The translations under genes were made by a program, and so were the position numbers. From CAVURS01 sp963834425 (GTDB taxonomy: Bacteria > Actinomycetota > Actinomycetes > Actinomycetales > CAVURS01), in assembly GCA_963834425.1 (NCBI GenBank), contig CAWIBR010000016.1:62001-126000 (forward strand): a stretch of DNA of 64,000 nucleotides, written 5' to 3'. This document shows, in pieces, positions 35,509 through 44,273 of the stretch (position 1 is its first letter; each line of letters opens with the position of its first letter). The notes under the pieces are model-generated. The model was not told the DNA's origin, searched no databases, and saw only the letters and a program-made list of their open reading frames with translations.

Positions 35509-37188
35509 GTGCCGGAAGTGGTCGACCTCGACCAACCCGAACCCTCGCGCAGTCGCCGACCCCTGCGCCGGATCGGCGGCGCGCTGACCCGGCCGCTGCG
35601 CCGCGCCGGGCGCGCCCTCGCCACGCGGGTGGGCCGCTCGCCGCTGCGCGTCCGGCTCGTCGCCATCCTCGCCTCGCTGGTCCTGGTGGCCCTGGCGGTC
35701 AGCAGCGTCGCGTCGGTGGTGATCGTGCGCAACCTGCTGATCCGGCAGGTCGACGCGCAGCTCACCCGCACGGTCAACAACATCATGCGGGCCGGCCTGC
35801 CCGAGCCCGGCCAGACGACGCCGAGCCGCTTCCCCACCTCGTTCGCTGCCCAGCTCCTCCCGGACGGTTCAGCACCGACGAACTTCGGTACGCCGCTCGG
35901 CACGGACGCCCCGCAGTTCCCGATGCTGACCTATGCCCAGGCCCAGAAGCACGGACCCGCGGCGTACACGATCGACTCCCGCAGCGGCTCCTCGCACTGG
36001 CGGGTCACCGTGATCGCGGTGACCATCCGGACCGAGACCGGTGACACCAACGGCAGCCTGGCCATCGCGATCCCGCTCACCGGGGTCGAGGGGCCGGTGC
36101 ACACCCTGTGGTTGATCGAGCTGGCCGTCGGCATCCTGGTCCTCGGCTCGATCGTCGGGCTCGGCTTCGTCGTCGTACGCCGATCGTTGCGGCCGTTGCA
36201 CGAGGTCGAGGTCGTCGCCGGCGCCATCGCCGCCGGGGACCTGAGCCAGCGGGTGCCTGAGCAACCCGTGACGACCGAGGTGGGCAGCCTGTCCCGGAGC
36301 CTGAACGTCATGCTGGCCCAGATCGAGTACGCCTTCGGGGTCCGCGCGGCCTCGGAAGCCCGGATGCGCCAGTTCGTCGCGGACGCCAGCCATGAGCTGC
36401 GGACGCCGCTGGCCGCGGTGCGCGGCTACGCCGAGCTCTACCGGCAGGGCGCCGTCCGTGAGCCGGAGGACGTCGCCAGCGCGATGCGCCGGATCGAGGA
36501 CGAGGCGACTCGGCTCGGCCTGCTGGTCGAGGACCTGCTGCTGCTCGCCCGGCTCGACGAGCAGCGGGAGAACCGGACCGACCCGGTGGACCTGACCGTG
36601 CTCGCCGCGGACGCGGTCCAGGACGCGCGGGCCATCGCACCCGACCGCACGATCACCCTGCTCGGGCTCGACGGTCAGCTGGGGCCAGCCGAGGTCGCGG
36701 GCGACGAGCGACGGCTGCGCCAGGTCATCACCAACCTGATGGCCAACGCGGTCAACCACACGCCAGCGGGCACGCCGATCGAGATCGTCGTCGGCCCCAT
36801 CGCCGGACCGGCCCGAGCCCAGCTGGAGCCGCCGAACACCGGGGTGAGCGAGGTCAGCGAGGTCGTGCTGCACCCGGGCGGCATCGCCCTCGAAGTGCGC
36901 GACCACGGACCGGGCGTGGACCCCGACCAGGCCCGGCGCGTCTTCGAGCGGTTCTTCCGCGCCGATCCCTCCCGCCAACGGGGCCGGGGCGGTGGCACCG
37001 GGCTGGGCCTGGCCATCGTCGCGGCGATCGTGGCCGCCCATCACGGGCGGGTCGGAGTCACCCAGACCCCCGGCGGCGGCGCGACGTTCGTGCTGGAGCT
37101 ACCCGCCCTGGCCCGCCCGCTGCGGTCGGCGGGGACCACCCCCGCAGCCCCCGTGCCGGAGGTTCTCCCAGTCAACTCCCAGCCGTAG
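35509..37188 (+). CDS. Sensor histidine kinase (MprB-like)
   Basis: This is a 559-residue membrane kinase with TM1 about 46-70 (LVAILASLVLVALAVSSVAS), an extracellular sensor about 71-200, TM2 (LWLIELAVGILVLGSIVGLG) and a HAMP linker. HisKA follows with H295 in FVADASHELRTPLAAVRGYA, then the N box (ITNLMANAVNHT), G1 (RDHGPGVD), F box (FERFFRAD) and G2 (GGTGLGLAIV). GTG 35509 is the conservative start. The frame is open further back to a CTG at 35428 that overlaps the regulator stop as CTGA and would add 27 residues (MSTAPPGTPDPFDEPL); this may be the true coupled start. Confidence 0.93.
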   Translation: MPEVVDLDQPEPSRSRRPLRRIGGALTRPLRRAGRALATRVGRSPLRVRLVAILASLVLVALAVSSVASVVIVRNLLIRQVDAQLTRTVNNIMRAGLPEPGQTTPSRFPTSFAAQLLPDGSAPTNFGTPLGTDAPQFPMLTYAQAQKHGPAAYTIDSRSGSSHWRVTVIAVTIRTETGDTNGSLAIAIPLTGVEGPVHTLWLIELAVGILVLGSIVGLGFVVVRRSLRPLHEVEVVAGAIAAGDLSQRVPEQPVTTEVGSLSRSLNVMLAQIEYAFGVRAASEARMRQFVADASHELRTPLAAVRGYAELYRQGAVREPEDVASAMRRIEDEATRLGLLVEDLLLLARLDEQRENRTDPVDLTVLAADAVQDARAIAPDRTITLLGLDGQLGPAEVAGDERRLRQVITNLMANAVNHTPAGTPIEIVVGPIAGPARAQLEPPNTGVSEVSEVVLHPGGIALEVRDHGPGVDPDQARRVFERFFRADPSRQRGRGGGTGLGLAIVAAIVAAHHGRVGVTQTPGGGATFVLELPALARPLRSAGTTPAAPVPEVLPVNSQP

Positions 37189-37220
37189 GCCAGCATCGAC
37201 CAATCCGGATGGGGTGAGGT

Positions 37221-38702
37221 ATGACCATCGACGGTCAGCCAAGTGAGGACGACATGACTCAGACGACGCCGGGGTGGCACACCCCGGGGCAGGCGCCTGA
37301 CCCGGACCAGGCGGGCAACCCCCAGCCAGGATCCACCGACACGGCCGCGCTGCCGACGACGGTCGATGCGCAGGAGTTCGTCGCGCCGACCCCGCCACCA
37401 CCGCCACCACCGACCTGGTACGGCGAGACCGCGCCACTGCCGACCACGCCACCGCTGGCGACGCAGCCCGCCGGACCGCCCTCGACGCCGCCGAGCAGCC
37501 CGTTCGGTGCCCCCTCGCAACCGACGGGCGGGTCTCCCCGTCGTCCGCGCCGCTGGGTCGACATCGTCGTCGCGGCGGTGGTCGCGGCCGCGGTCGCCGG
37601 CGCCACCGCGGGACTGGTGGTCCACAACAACGACTCGGGCAACGCCTCGAGCGCCAGCAGCAACTCCTCGTCGGCCTCCTCCTCGCCCGACGCGCCGGCG
37701 CCGGTGCAGCAGGGCAACGGCAACGCTCCCGACTGGACGGTGACCGCCGCGGCGGTCGAGCCGAGCGTCGTGGCCATCACCGTGGGCTCGCAGCAGTCCG
37801 GCCAGGAGGCGCAGGGGTCGGGCATCATCCTCGACAAGACCGGCCACGTGCTGACCAACAACCACGTGGCGACGGCCGTCGACGGCGGTCCGATCACCGT
37901 GACGCTCACCGACCAGCGCACCTACAAGGCGACCATCGTCGGCACCGACCCGACCACCGACCTCGCGGTCCTGAAGATCACCAGCCCGCCGGCCGACCTC
38001 AAGCCGGCCTCGCTCGGTGACTCCAGCAAGCTGGCCGTCGGCCAGCCGGTGATGGCCGTCGGCAACCCGCTCGGCCTGGCCGACACCGTGACCACCGGGA
38101 TCGTCAGCGCGCTCGACCGCCCGGTCACGACGGCCTCGTCCGAAGGGCAGGGCGCCGACAGCGGCGGGAACGACTCGGTGATCACCAACGCGATCCAGAC
38201 CGACGCCGCGATCAACCCCGGCAACTCCGGCGGCGCGTTGGTGACCGCCGGCGGCCAGGTCATCGGCATCAACTCCTCCATCGCCTCACTGAGCGACGGC
38301 AACGCTCTCGGCGGGAGCAGCCAGTCGGGCAGCATCGGCCTGGGCTTCGCGATCCCGATCAACGAGGCCAAGACGATCTCCCAGCAGCTGATCGCGACGG
38401 GCAGTGTGAAACATCCGTTCCTCGGGGTGAGCCTGGAGGACGGCAATATCGCTCAGGGCAGCGCCGAGCGAGCTGCGGCTGTGATCCAACAGGTCACCGC
38501 CGGCACGCCGGCCGCCTCGGCCGGGCTGAAGAAGGGTGACGCGGTCATCGCGCTCGACCAGGATCCGGTCAACGGTGCCCTCGCGCTGACCGCCGAAGTC
38601 CGCGAGCGAGCCGTCGGCGACAAGGTGACGCTGACGGTGATCCGCGACGGCAAGCAGATCACGGTCCCGGTGACCCTGGCTGCCCGTCCCGCCGGCAGCT
38701 GA
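37221..38702 (+). CDS. HtrA/PepD-like serine protease with PDZ domain
   Basis: This is a 493-residue S1C protease. A Pro/Thr-rich cytoplasmic N-terminus of about 115 residues is followed by one TM helix (WVDIVVAAVVAAAVAGATAG) and a Ser/Asn linker. The trypsin-like domain comes next, with H215 (TNNHVA), D247 (TTDLAVLK) and S336 (NPGNSGGAL), then a C-terminal PDZ domain (HPFLGVSLEDG, AGLKKGDAVIALD). It works outside the membrane on damaged or regulatory proteins. As the third gene after regulator and kinase it probably belongs to their regulon. ATG 37221 is used; ATG 37254 is also well placed. Confidence 0.93.
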   Translation: MTIDGQPSEDDMTQTTPGWHTPGQAPDPDQAGNPQPGSTDTAALPTTVDAQEFVAPTPPPPPPPTWYGETAPLPTTPPLATQPAGPPSTPPSSPFGAPSQPTGGSPRRPRRWVDIVVAAVVAAAVAGATAGLVVHNNDSGNASSASSNSSSASSSPDAPAPVQQGNGNAPDWTVTAAAVEPSVVAITVGSQQSGQEAQGSGIILDKTGHVLTNNHVATAVDGGPITVTLTDQRTYKATIVGTDPTTDLAVLKITSPPADLKPASLGDSSKLAVGQPVMAVGNPLGLADTVTTGIVSALDRPVTTASSEGQGADSGGNDSVITNAIQTDAAINPGNSGGALVTAGGQVIGINSSIASLSDGNALGGSSQSGSIGLGFAIPINEAKTISQQLIATGSVKHPFLGVSLEDGNIAQGSAERAAAVIQQVTAGTPAASAGLKKGDAVIALDQDPVNGALALTAEVRERAVGDKVTLTVIRDGKQITVPVTLAARPAGS

Positions 38703-38736
38703 GCGGGCGGCTGACCGGGCGGCTGAGCAGCAGGCG

Positions 38737-39483
38737 TCAGCTGCGCTGCTCGACCGCGGTGCGGAAGGTTCCGGCCGTCGCGAGCCCGGACGCGCCCACG
38801 CCGGGCACGATCATCGCGCCGTACGCCGCGACGTCGACGAAGGCGCAGAAGGTCTCGGCCTTGTGCGGGTTGACGCCACACCACAGCTGGCCACCGCGCG
38901 GGCCGGCATCGGCCGGGCTGAGGGCAAAGCCGAGGCCGGTCGCGGACTGGGCGGCTCCGGTCAGGTAGTCGCGCTGGTCGGCGTCGGTCATGGCGTACGC
39001 ACCGGCGAAGACCACCCCGAGCTGGGACTTGGGGCCGACGTAGGCCGCACCTTGGGGCGGCGTCGGCGTCTGCACCTGCCCGATCAGCTTGGTCACCTGG
39101 GCCTGGGCGCTGGCCCGTTTGGTCAGGCCGGCGATGCTGGTCGGGAAGGCGACACTGGTCTGCTGAATCACCTTCGCACGCTCGTGGGCCCGGTAGGTCC
39201 GCAGGCCGAAGCCGCCCGCGAACACCGCGAGCAGCGCCGTGACGGCCACGAGTGGTACGGCGACGAGGGACTTCTGGGTCCGCGAGAGCCCGGGCGCCTT
39301 CTCCGGCACGAATGCCTGGGCGAGAGGCTTGGCCTGGTCGGCCATCGGCCGGCCGGCGAAGGTCGGGTTGGCCGGGGGCAGCACGTTCTTGGGACGCGCG
39401 ACGAAGTCGTAGGACGGCGTCGTGGTCGACGACGAGTCGTGGAAGCCGGCCGGCTGGTTCTGGAACGCGGTCCCCTGGGTCAT
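38737..39483 (-). CDS. Actinobacterial membrane-anchored protein of unknown function
   Basis: This is a 248-residue protein with a disordered cytoplasmic N-terminus (about 80 residues, Pro/Thr-rich), one TM helix (SLVAVPLVAVTALLAVFAGG) and an extracellular domain with GVVFAGAYAMTDADQRDYLT and two Cys (LWCGVNPHKAETFCAFVD) that could form a disulfide. No family recognised. It converges on the protease gene with a 34-base gap. Confidence 0.65.
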   Translation of the reverse strand: MTQGTAFQNQPAGFHDSSSTTTPSYDFVARPKNVLPPANPTFAGRPMADQAKPLAQAFVPEKAPGLSRTQKSLVAVPLVAVTALLAVFAGGFGLRTYRAHERAKVIQQTSVAFPTSIAGLTKRASAQAQVTKLIGQVQTPTPPQGAAYVGPKSQLGVVFAGAYAMTDADQRDYLTGAAQSATGLGFALSPADAGPRGGQLWCGVNPHKAETFCAFVDVAAYGAMIVPGVGASGLATAGTFRTAVEQRS

Positions 39484-39610
39484 GATCTGTGCTCTCGACC
39501 CGCCGGCCGAGGTCCTTGAGCCGGTCGACCCCGATGTCAGCCCATCAGCGCAGAGCTCCACGAGCACGAGACGATGAAGGCCTGGCGCCACGAAGCGGAG
39601 GGAGATCGGC

Positions 39611-40303
39611 GTGAGCGAGCTCGAAGGCGACCTGCGCCGGCAGTGGGCGACCTTGGTGGCCGCGGCCGTGGCGGTGACCGACGGGTCAGCCTCCGAGGTC
39701 GGCGACCGGCTGCTGGCGGCCTACGCCGAGGACCATCGGCACTACCACGACCAGCAGCACCTGGCCGAGGTCCTGGCGGCCATCGACCGGTTGGCGAACT
39801 CCGGCTGGTCGCCCGCGGCCGACCTGACCACCGTCCGGTTGGCGGCCTGGTTCCACGACGCGGTCTACGAACCGACGGCGGTGGCCCCGGCCAACGAGGA
39901 GGCCAGTGCGCGCCTGGCCGAGCAGCTCCTGCCCGGGCTCGGCATCGGCCCTGAGCGGGTCAGGCTCGTCGCGGCGCTGGTCCGGGCAACCGCAGCCCAC
40001 GACGGCAGATTGGACGACGCCCTGGAAAGCGCCCTGGACGGAGCAACCGGGTCGGCGTCCGCCCTGTTGGACGACGCGGACCTGGCCATCCTGGCCAGCC
40101 CGCCCCAGCGTTACGCCGACTACGTCGCCGGCGTCCGGGCCGAGTACGCACACGTGCCCGAGCCCGCCTTCCGGGCCGGCCGCCGGCAGATCCTGCAGGG
40201 CTTCTTGGACCGGCCGCGGATCTATCGCACCCCAGCGGCGTACGACGCCTGGGAGGCGACCGCTCGCACCCAGGTCGCTGCCGAGGTGCGAGCGCTCAGC
40301 TGA
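39611..40303 (+). CDS. HD-superfamily metal-dependent phosphohydrolase
   Basis: This is a 230-residue all-alpha protein. RHYHDQQHLAEVLAAIDRL, LAAWFHDAVYEP (the HD pair), AHDGRLDD and LLDDADLAILASPPQRYADY are the marks of the predicted HD phosphohydrolase family (COG4339). The substrate, probably a nucleotide, is unknown. GTG 39611 follows GGAGGGAGA. It converges on the DUF4031 gene; the two stops overlap within the palindrome TCAGCTGA. Confidence 0.87.
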   Translation: MSELEGDLRRQWATLVAAAVAVTDGSASEVGDRLLAAYAEDHRHYHDQQHLAEVLAAIDRLANSGWSPAADLTTVRLAAWFHDAVYEPTAVAPANEEASARLAEQLLPGLGIGPERVRLVAALVRATAAHDGRLDDALESALDGATGSASALLDDADLAILASPPQRYADYVAGVRAEYAHVPEPAFRAGRRQILQGFLDRPRIYRTPAAYDAWEATARTQVAAEVRALS

Positions 40304-40565
40304 GGCGGTCGCGCTTGCGTTGCCGCAGCCCACTGGCGAGCAGGCGGCGGATCAGCTCCTTGCCCTCGACCGGCACCGCACCGGCCGCGACAACCTGGTC
40401 GTAGCGCTCCTGCGGGATGTCGTAGTGGTCGTGGTCGAAGCCGCGCTCGGGGATCCCCAGCCGGGCGGCGAAGTCGTGCAGCTCGGCGTACGACGCATCG
40501 CTGACCAGATGGCTCCAGAGGCGGCCGTGCGCCGGCCAGCGCGGTGGGTCGACCAGAACCGTCAC
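40296..40565 (-). CDS. DUF4031 family protein
   Basis: This 89-residue protein begins MTVLVDPPRWPAHGRLWSHL and continues VSDASYAELHDFAARLGIPE and FDHDHYDIPQERYDQ, all typical of DUF4031, a small family of unknown function with conserved His and Asp residues that may bind metal. It overlaps the HD hydrolase gene by 8 bases at the 3' ends. Downstream partner not evident. Confidence 0.85.
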   Translation of the reverse strand: MTVLVDPPRWPAHGRLWSHLVSDASYAELHDFAARLGIPERGFDHDHYDIPQERYDQVVAAGAVPVEGKELIRRLLASGLRQRKRDRLS

Positions 40566-40608
40566 GTCCGGAGCGTAGGCCGAGCCGCCCTCGACTGCCG
40601 TGACCGGA

Positions 40609-41856
40609 CTACCAGCGGATCACCACGACCAGCCGGTGGTGGCGGCGGGGATGGTGCCGATGGCTGGCTCGGGGAGTCGCGGCACGAGCAGCGCCCCGGT
40701 GATGCTTGGCGTGGGCCGTCCGGCGAGCCGTCGTCGGATGCGACGCGGCCGGGGCCCGGGTGGCGGCCTTCGTCCGGGTCACCGGACGCCGGGCCGACCG
40801 ATGAGCGGACGTCGTGACCGTCGGTGCTCGGCCCGTGCTCGGCGCAGTGCTCGGCGGGCGGGCGACCGGCACGGCAACCTTCGGCCGGACCAGGGCGGCT
40901 CCGAAGGGTCCGAGCGAAGGGCCGGCTGGGGCGGCCGAGCTCGCAGCCACGGGCGCGGCCACGGCGGCCGGCGGCGACTGCGGCGAGGAGTAGGCGACGG
41001 CGGCGGGAGCGCTCAGCACCAGCGTGCCGAGCGCTACGGCGGCACCCTTGCCGCCCAGCAATGATCCCCCGCGTCCCACTCGGCGAGCCAGCAGACCCAG
41101 GAACGCGATGGGAGCGAAACCTCTTGTGCGGTGGGCGCTTCGGGCGAAAGCTCGGCGGGCCGCGGTGATGTCGGACCTGGCCAACGAAGCGTCGTCGTCC
41201 GGCCCGAACGTGGTCAGCGAGCTCACCAGGGTGCGCATCGCGGGGTCGAGCCGGCTCACGCCCAGCTCCCCCTCGTCCAGGATGCGATCGAGAGCCCAAG
41301 GGTCCAGCAAGCCAGAGGCGCCTGCCGGTGCGCCGGTCAGCGCATCCGCCGTACGCCGCAGTGCCCGCTGGACGGCGACTCGGACCGCCCCGGAGCGCAC
41401 GCCCACGATGTCGGCGACCTCGCCCGTCGACAGGCCGACGACGACTCGCAGGGCGAGCATCTCGGCCACGTCTGCGGGCAGCCGGCCGACCAGGCCGACG
41501 GCCTCCTCGGCCGCCGTGCGAGGCGAGCCGACGTGAACCTGCTCGACGATCGCATCCGGCCGGCGGCGGCCGGCGGCGCGGCGACCGGTGATCTCGTCGC
41601 GGGCGATCCGGATGAGGAGCGACCGGAACGCCGGCTCGTCGGCCGGGAAGCACTCGAGCCCGCGGGCCACCTGGACCCAGGTAGCCGAGGCGACGTCGGC
41701 GGCGACATCCGGCCCGACGATCTGCAGGTAGCGCATCAGGATCGGGTCGAGCGAGCGCCAGAGGTCGACGAAGCCTTCGGTCGCACCGGTGCGGGCCACT
41801 TCCAGCGCCCGGGCGAACGCACGACGGGTCCCCGCAGGCCGCGGCCGCTCCACCAT
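40609..41856 (-). CDS. ECF-like sigma factor with membrane segment and long basic tail
   Basis: This is a 415-residue protein. The first 180 residues resemble a sigma-70 family (ECF) factor: region 2 (LWRSLDPILMRYLQIVGPDV, ATWVQVARGL, FRSLLIRIARDEITGRR) and region 4 (LPADVAEMLALRVVVGLSTG, SGAVRVAVQRALRRTADAL). A linker, one hydrophobic helix near 275-305 (GAAVALGTLVLSAPAAVAYS) and about 110 residues rich in Ala, Pro, Arg and His follow. It may thus be held at the membrane with the tail outside. ATG 41856 (MVERPRPAG) follows GGGGGTG; a GTG at 41901 is possible. No anti-sigma gene is next to it. Confidence 0.72.
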   Translation of the reverse strand: MVERPRPAGTRRAFARALEVARTGATEGFVDLWRSLDPILMRYLQIVGPDVAADVASATWVQVARGLECFPADEPAFRSLLIRIARDEITGRRAAGRRRPDAIVEQVHVGSPRTAAEEAVGLVGRLPADVAEMLALRVVVGLSTGEVADIVGVRSGAVRVAVQRALRRTADALTGAPAGASGLLDPWALDRILDEGELGVSRLDPAMRTLVSSLTTFGPDDDASLARSDITAARRAFARSAHRTRGFAPIAFLGLLARRVGRGGSLLGGKGAAVALGTLVLSAPAAVAYSSPQSPPAAVAAPVAASSAAPAGPSLGPFGAALVRPKVAVPVARPPSTAPSTGRAPTVTTSAHRSARRPVTRTKAATRAPAASHPTTARRTAHAKHHRGAARAATPRASHRHHPRRHHRLVVVIRW

Positions 41857-42075
41857 GACTGCACCCCCACTGGACGTCCCAGGAGGTGGACGCCTCGGCA
41901 AAAAGCGTAGCCAGATACACGCGCATCCGGGCTGAACTTCAACAAACTCCTCGAACCACCGTTGCCGCCCGCCTGTGGATAACTCGGGCGCCTCCGCCCG
42001 ATCCCGGCCTACCGTTCCAGCCGAGCATCCGCCACGGCTTCGGGCTCACGGCCCGGGCAGCAGAAGGGACCCGTC

Positions 42076-42366
42076 ATGAGCAGTCAGTTCCAGGTCGACA
42101 CCGACCGAATCACCGCGGCCTCGGCCGACATCAGCCGGATCGGCGCCGACATCGACGGCCAGGTCGCCGCCATGATGGCCCGGCTGACCGCCCTCCAGGA
42201 CGCCTGGACCGGTTCGGCGGCCAGCCGGTTCCAGGGCGTCGCGAGCGAGTGGCGCGCGACCCAGGCCAAGGTGCGGGAGTCCCTGGACCACATCTCGCGT
42301 CTGCTCGCCCAGGCCGGTCAGCAGTACGCCGAGGCCGAGCAGCAGAACACCGCCATGTTCCGATAA
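42076..42366 (+). CDS. WXG100 (ESAT-6-like) protein
   Basis: This is a 96-residue helical hairpin protein: two long helices joined at W44-T-G (LQDAWTGSAASRFQ). MSSQFQVDTDRITAASADIS begins helix 1 and HISRLLAQAGQQYAEAEQQN ends helix 2. Members are exported by type VII (ESX) secretion. No EccC, PPE or other ESX gene is in the window, so it is an orphan copy or it uses a remote secretion system. Start ATG 42076 with AGAAGGGA upstream. Confidence 0.93.
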   Translation: MSSQFQVDTDRITAASADISRIGADIDGQVAAMMARLTALQDAWTGSAASRFQGVASEWRATQAKVRESLDHISRLLAQAGQQYAEAEQQNTAMFR

Positions 42367-42378
42367 CGGGTCAACGGG

Positions 42379-43344
42379 TCAGCGGCTGAGCTGCCAGCGC
42401 AGGGTGTCGTTGTCGGGCAACACGATGACGGCACCCTGCCCGGGACGCCAGCCCTCGGTGAGCAAGAAGACCCGACCCCCCGAGTTGACCAGCAGCCGCA
42501 GGCCACTGGTGCGATAGCGCACCGCGTGGCTGCCGGCCGGTCCGGGCACACTGACGGCCTCCTCGGTGACCCCCGGCGCCAGGACGCCCAACGGATCCGG
42601 GCTGGACACCGTCACCTGCGGCAGGCCGCCGGCGGTGCGGGCGAGCCGCTCGGCGTAACCGCGACCGACCACCCCGGCGTACGACGAGAGCTCCCAGAAG
42701 AGCGCCAGCGTGACGATCCCGCCGACCAGCGCGGCGCGCAGCGCGCGCTGCGATGACGCCGTGGCGACCGACCCAGCTCGTTCGGGCCCGCCCCAGCCCC
42801 GCAATCGCGAACCGTACGCCGCGACAGCCGCCCCGCCCGCCACGACCAGCGGTACGACGAGGTCGCCGCGGCCGGGACGCGCCCAGGCCCAGACGACGGC
42901 GGCCAAGGCAGCCGCCGTACCGCCCACCAACGTGAGGGAACCCGTGCGGTGCAGCCGGTTCCGGGACTCCGCCGAGTTCGCGGGCTCGGTCAGATAGCGG
43001 TCGACGGCCAGCCAGGCCAGACCCAGTCCAGCGATCACGAGCAGGGGCAGGTAGAGCGTGGAGATGCTGCGCAGCACGTAGTCCTGGGTCGAGTAGCCGA
43101 ACATGCTGACGTCGACCCCCATCGCCTTCGACTGCGCGTCGGCGCGGGCCCAGCCGAAATAGATCAGCAGGGCTGTGACGACGGTCAGCGGCGGCCCGAC
43201 CTTGGTCAGGACGGCGAGCAGCGAGGTGACGGACCAGCTCGTCGCAGGTCGGCGCCAGTCGTCGCAGGCGGCGCAGGCGCTGTCGGGCCGCTGGGAGCGG
43301 GCTCGGCTCCGGGGTGGCTGGTCGGGCTCCGCCTGGGTCGTCAC
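42379..43344 (-). CDS. Membrane protein, unknown, coupled to a lipoprotein gene
   Basis: This is a 321-residue protein. A soluble N-terminus with a CAACDD motif is followed by four to five TM helices (VGPPLTVVTALLIYFGWARA, ISTLYLPLLVIAGLGLAWLA, SLTLVGGTAAALAAVVWAWA, DLVVPLVVAGGAAVAAYGS, LVGGIVTLALFWELSSYAG). An extracellular C-terminal domain with YRTSGLRLLVNSGGRVFLLT comes last. No family recognised. GTG 43344 overlaps the stop of the upstream lipoprotein gene as GTGA. The gene is convergent with the WXG100 gene, 12 bases away. Confidence 0.72.
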   Translation of the reverse strand: MTTQAEPDQPPRSRARSQRPDSACAACDDWRRPATSWSVTSLLAVLTKVGPPLTVVTALLIYFGWARADAQSKAMGVDVSMFGYSTQDYVLRSISTLYLPLLVIAGLGLAWLAVDRYLTEPANSAESRNRLHRTGSLTLVGGTAAALAAVVWAWARPGRGDLVVPLVVAGGAAVAAYGSRLRGWGGPERAGSVATASSQRALRAALVGGIVTLALFWELSSYAGVVGRGYAERLARTAGGLPQVTVSSPDPLGVLAPGVTEEAVSVPGPAGSHAVRYRTSGLRLLVNSGGRVFLLTEGWRPGQGAVIVLPDNDTLRWQLSR

Positions 43345-44266
43345 GAGGAGGTTCCGGGCGGCGCGACGTACCGGAAGGTGACGGGGGCGAGGACCTGCCC
43401 GGCCGGGTTGCCGACCCGGATCCGGCCGACCAACGGGTGCGAGACCGCCGGCGTGGTCACGATGATCGGGGCGCCGGAGCCGGCCGCGCTGACCAGCGTC
43501 GCGCGCTGACCCGCGATCAGGACGGTCGGGTTGTTCCCGAGCCCGCGACCGGCGATGACCAGATGGGTGCCGCCGGAGGTCGGGCCGGTCAAGGCACCCG
43601 AGATCGGGTTCCCTGCGGCGTCGGCCAACCGGACCGAGATCGATCCGGAAGGCACAGGCCGTGCGCTGTCCGACGTGCGGCAGCGTGACCGACGGGCGTG
43701 TCTTCGGATGGTCGGCGTGCCACGCAAGCGCCCGCGCCAACAACGCGCTCGCGGCGTCGTCGAGGCACTTGGTCAACGGGTCAGTTGCGCCGGGCGCCGT
43801 CTCCGACCGAGCCGCGGCGGCCTTGGTCTGCGCCACGGCCCACTGGCTGGCATCCCCGTCGATGGCCGCGTGACAGACCGCGTCGAGCCCCTCCCAGAGG
43901 GAGCCACCCGGCTCGTCGGCCAGCGCCTGGCTCAGGGCACCGCAGTCGTGGTCCGCGAGTGGGCCGTACCACCGGTTGGGCGGCGGGTCGCCGGGATCGC
44001 TGGGACCGAACGGCACCCAGCCGAAGCCCGTGGACCCGGCGTGGTGCGCCGCCGGGCCGCCCGGCCCGGCCGCGCTGGTCGAGCCGGTCGAGTCGCCCGA
44101 CCCGGTCGGGTCGCCCGGCGCGGGCGACTGCGCGGGGCCCGGCGCATCACCCGGCGTGCTGGACGAACCGGCGGGGGCGCTGCAGGCGGCCAGGCGCAGG
44201 CACGGCGATCAGGGCCAGCATCGCGACCGCGCCGACGGTCAGGCTCTGCGCCAGTCGATCGCGCAT
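43341..44266 (-). pseudogene. Lipoprotein with IPT/TIG-like C-terminal domain, two frameshifts
   Basis: ATG 44266 opens a signal peptide (MRDRLAQSLTVGAVAMLALI); after a frame change near 44196 it continues with a lipobox LAACSAPAGSSS, a Gly/Ser/Pro linker and a helical domain with CGALSQALADEPGGSLWEGL and KCLDDAASALLARALAWHAD. A second shift near 43665 leads to SGSISVRLADAAGNPISG and GPTSGGTHLVIAGRGLGNNP, an IPT/TIG-like immunoglobulin fold. Both joins keep the domains sensible, so single-base error is likely. It is coupled to the membrane protein gene and probably makes a cell-surface complex with it (inference). Confidence 0.6.
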
Positions 44267-44273
44267 GTCGCAC

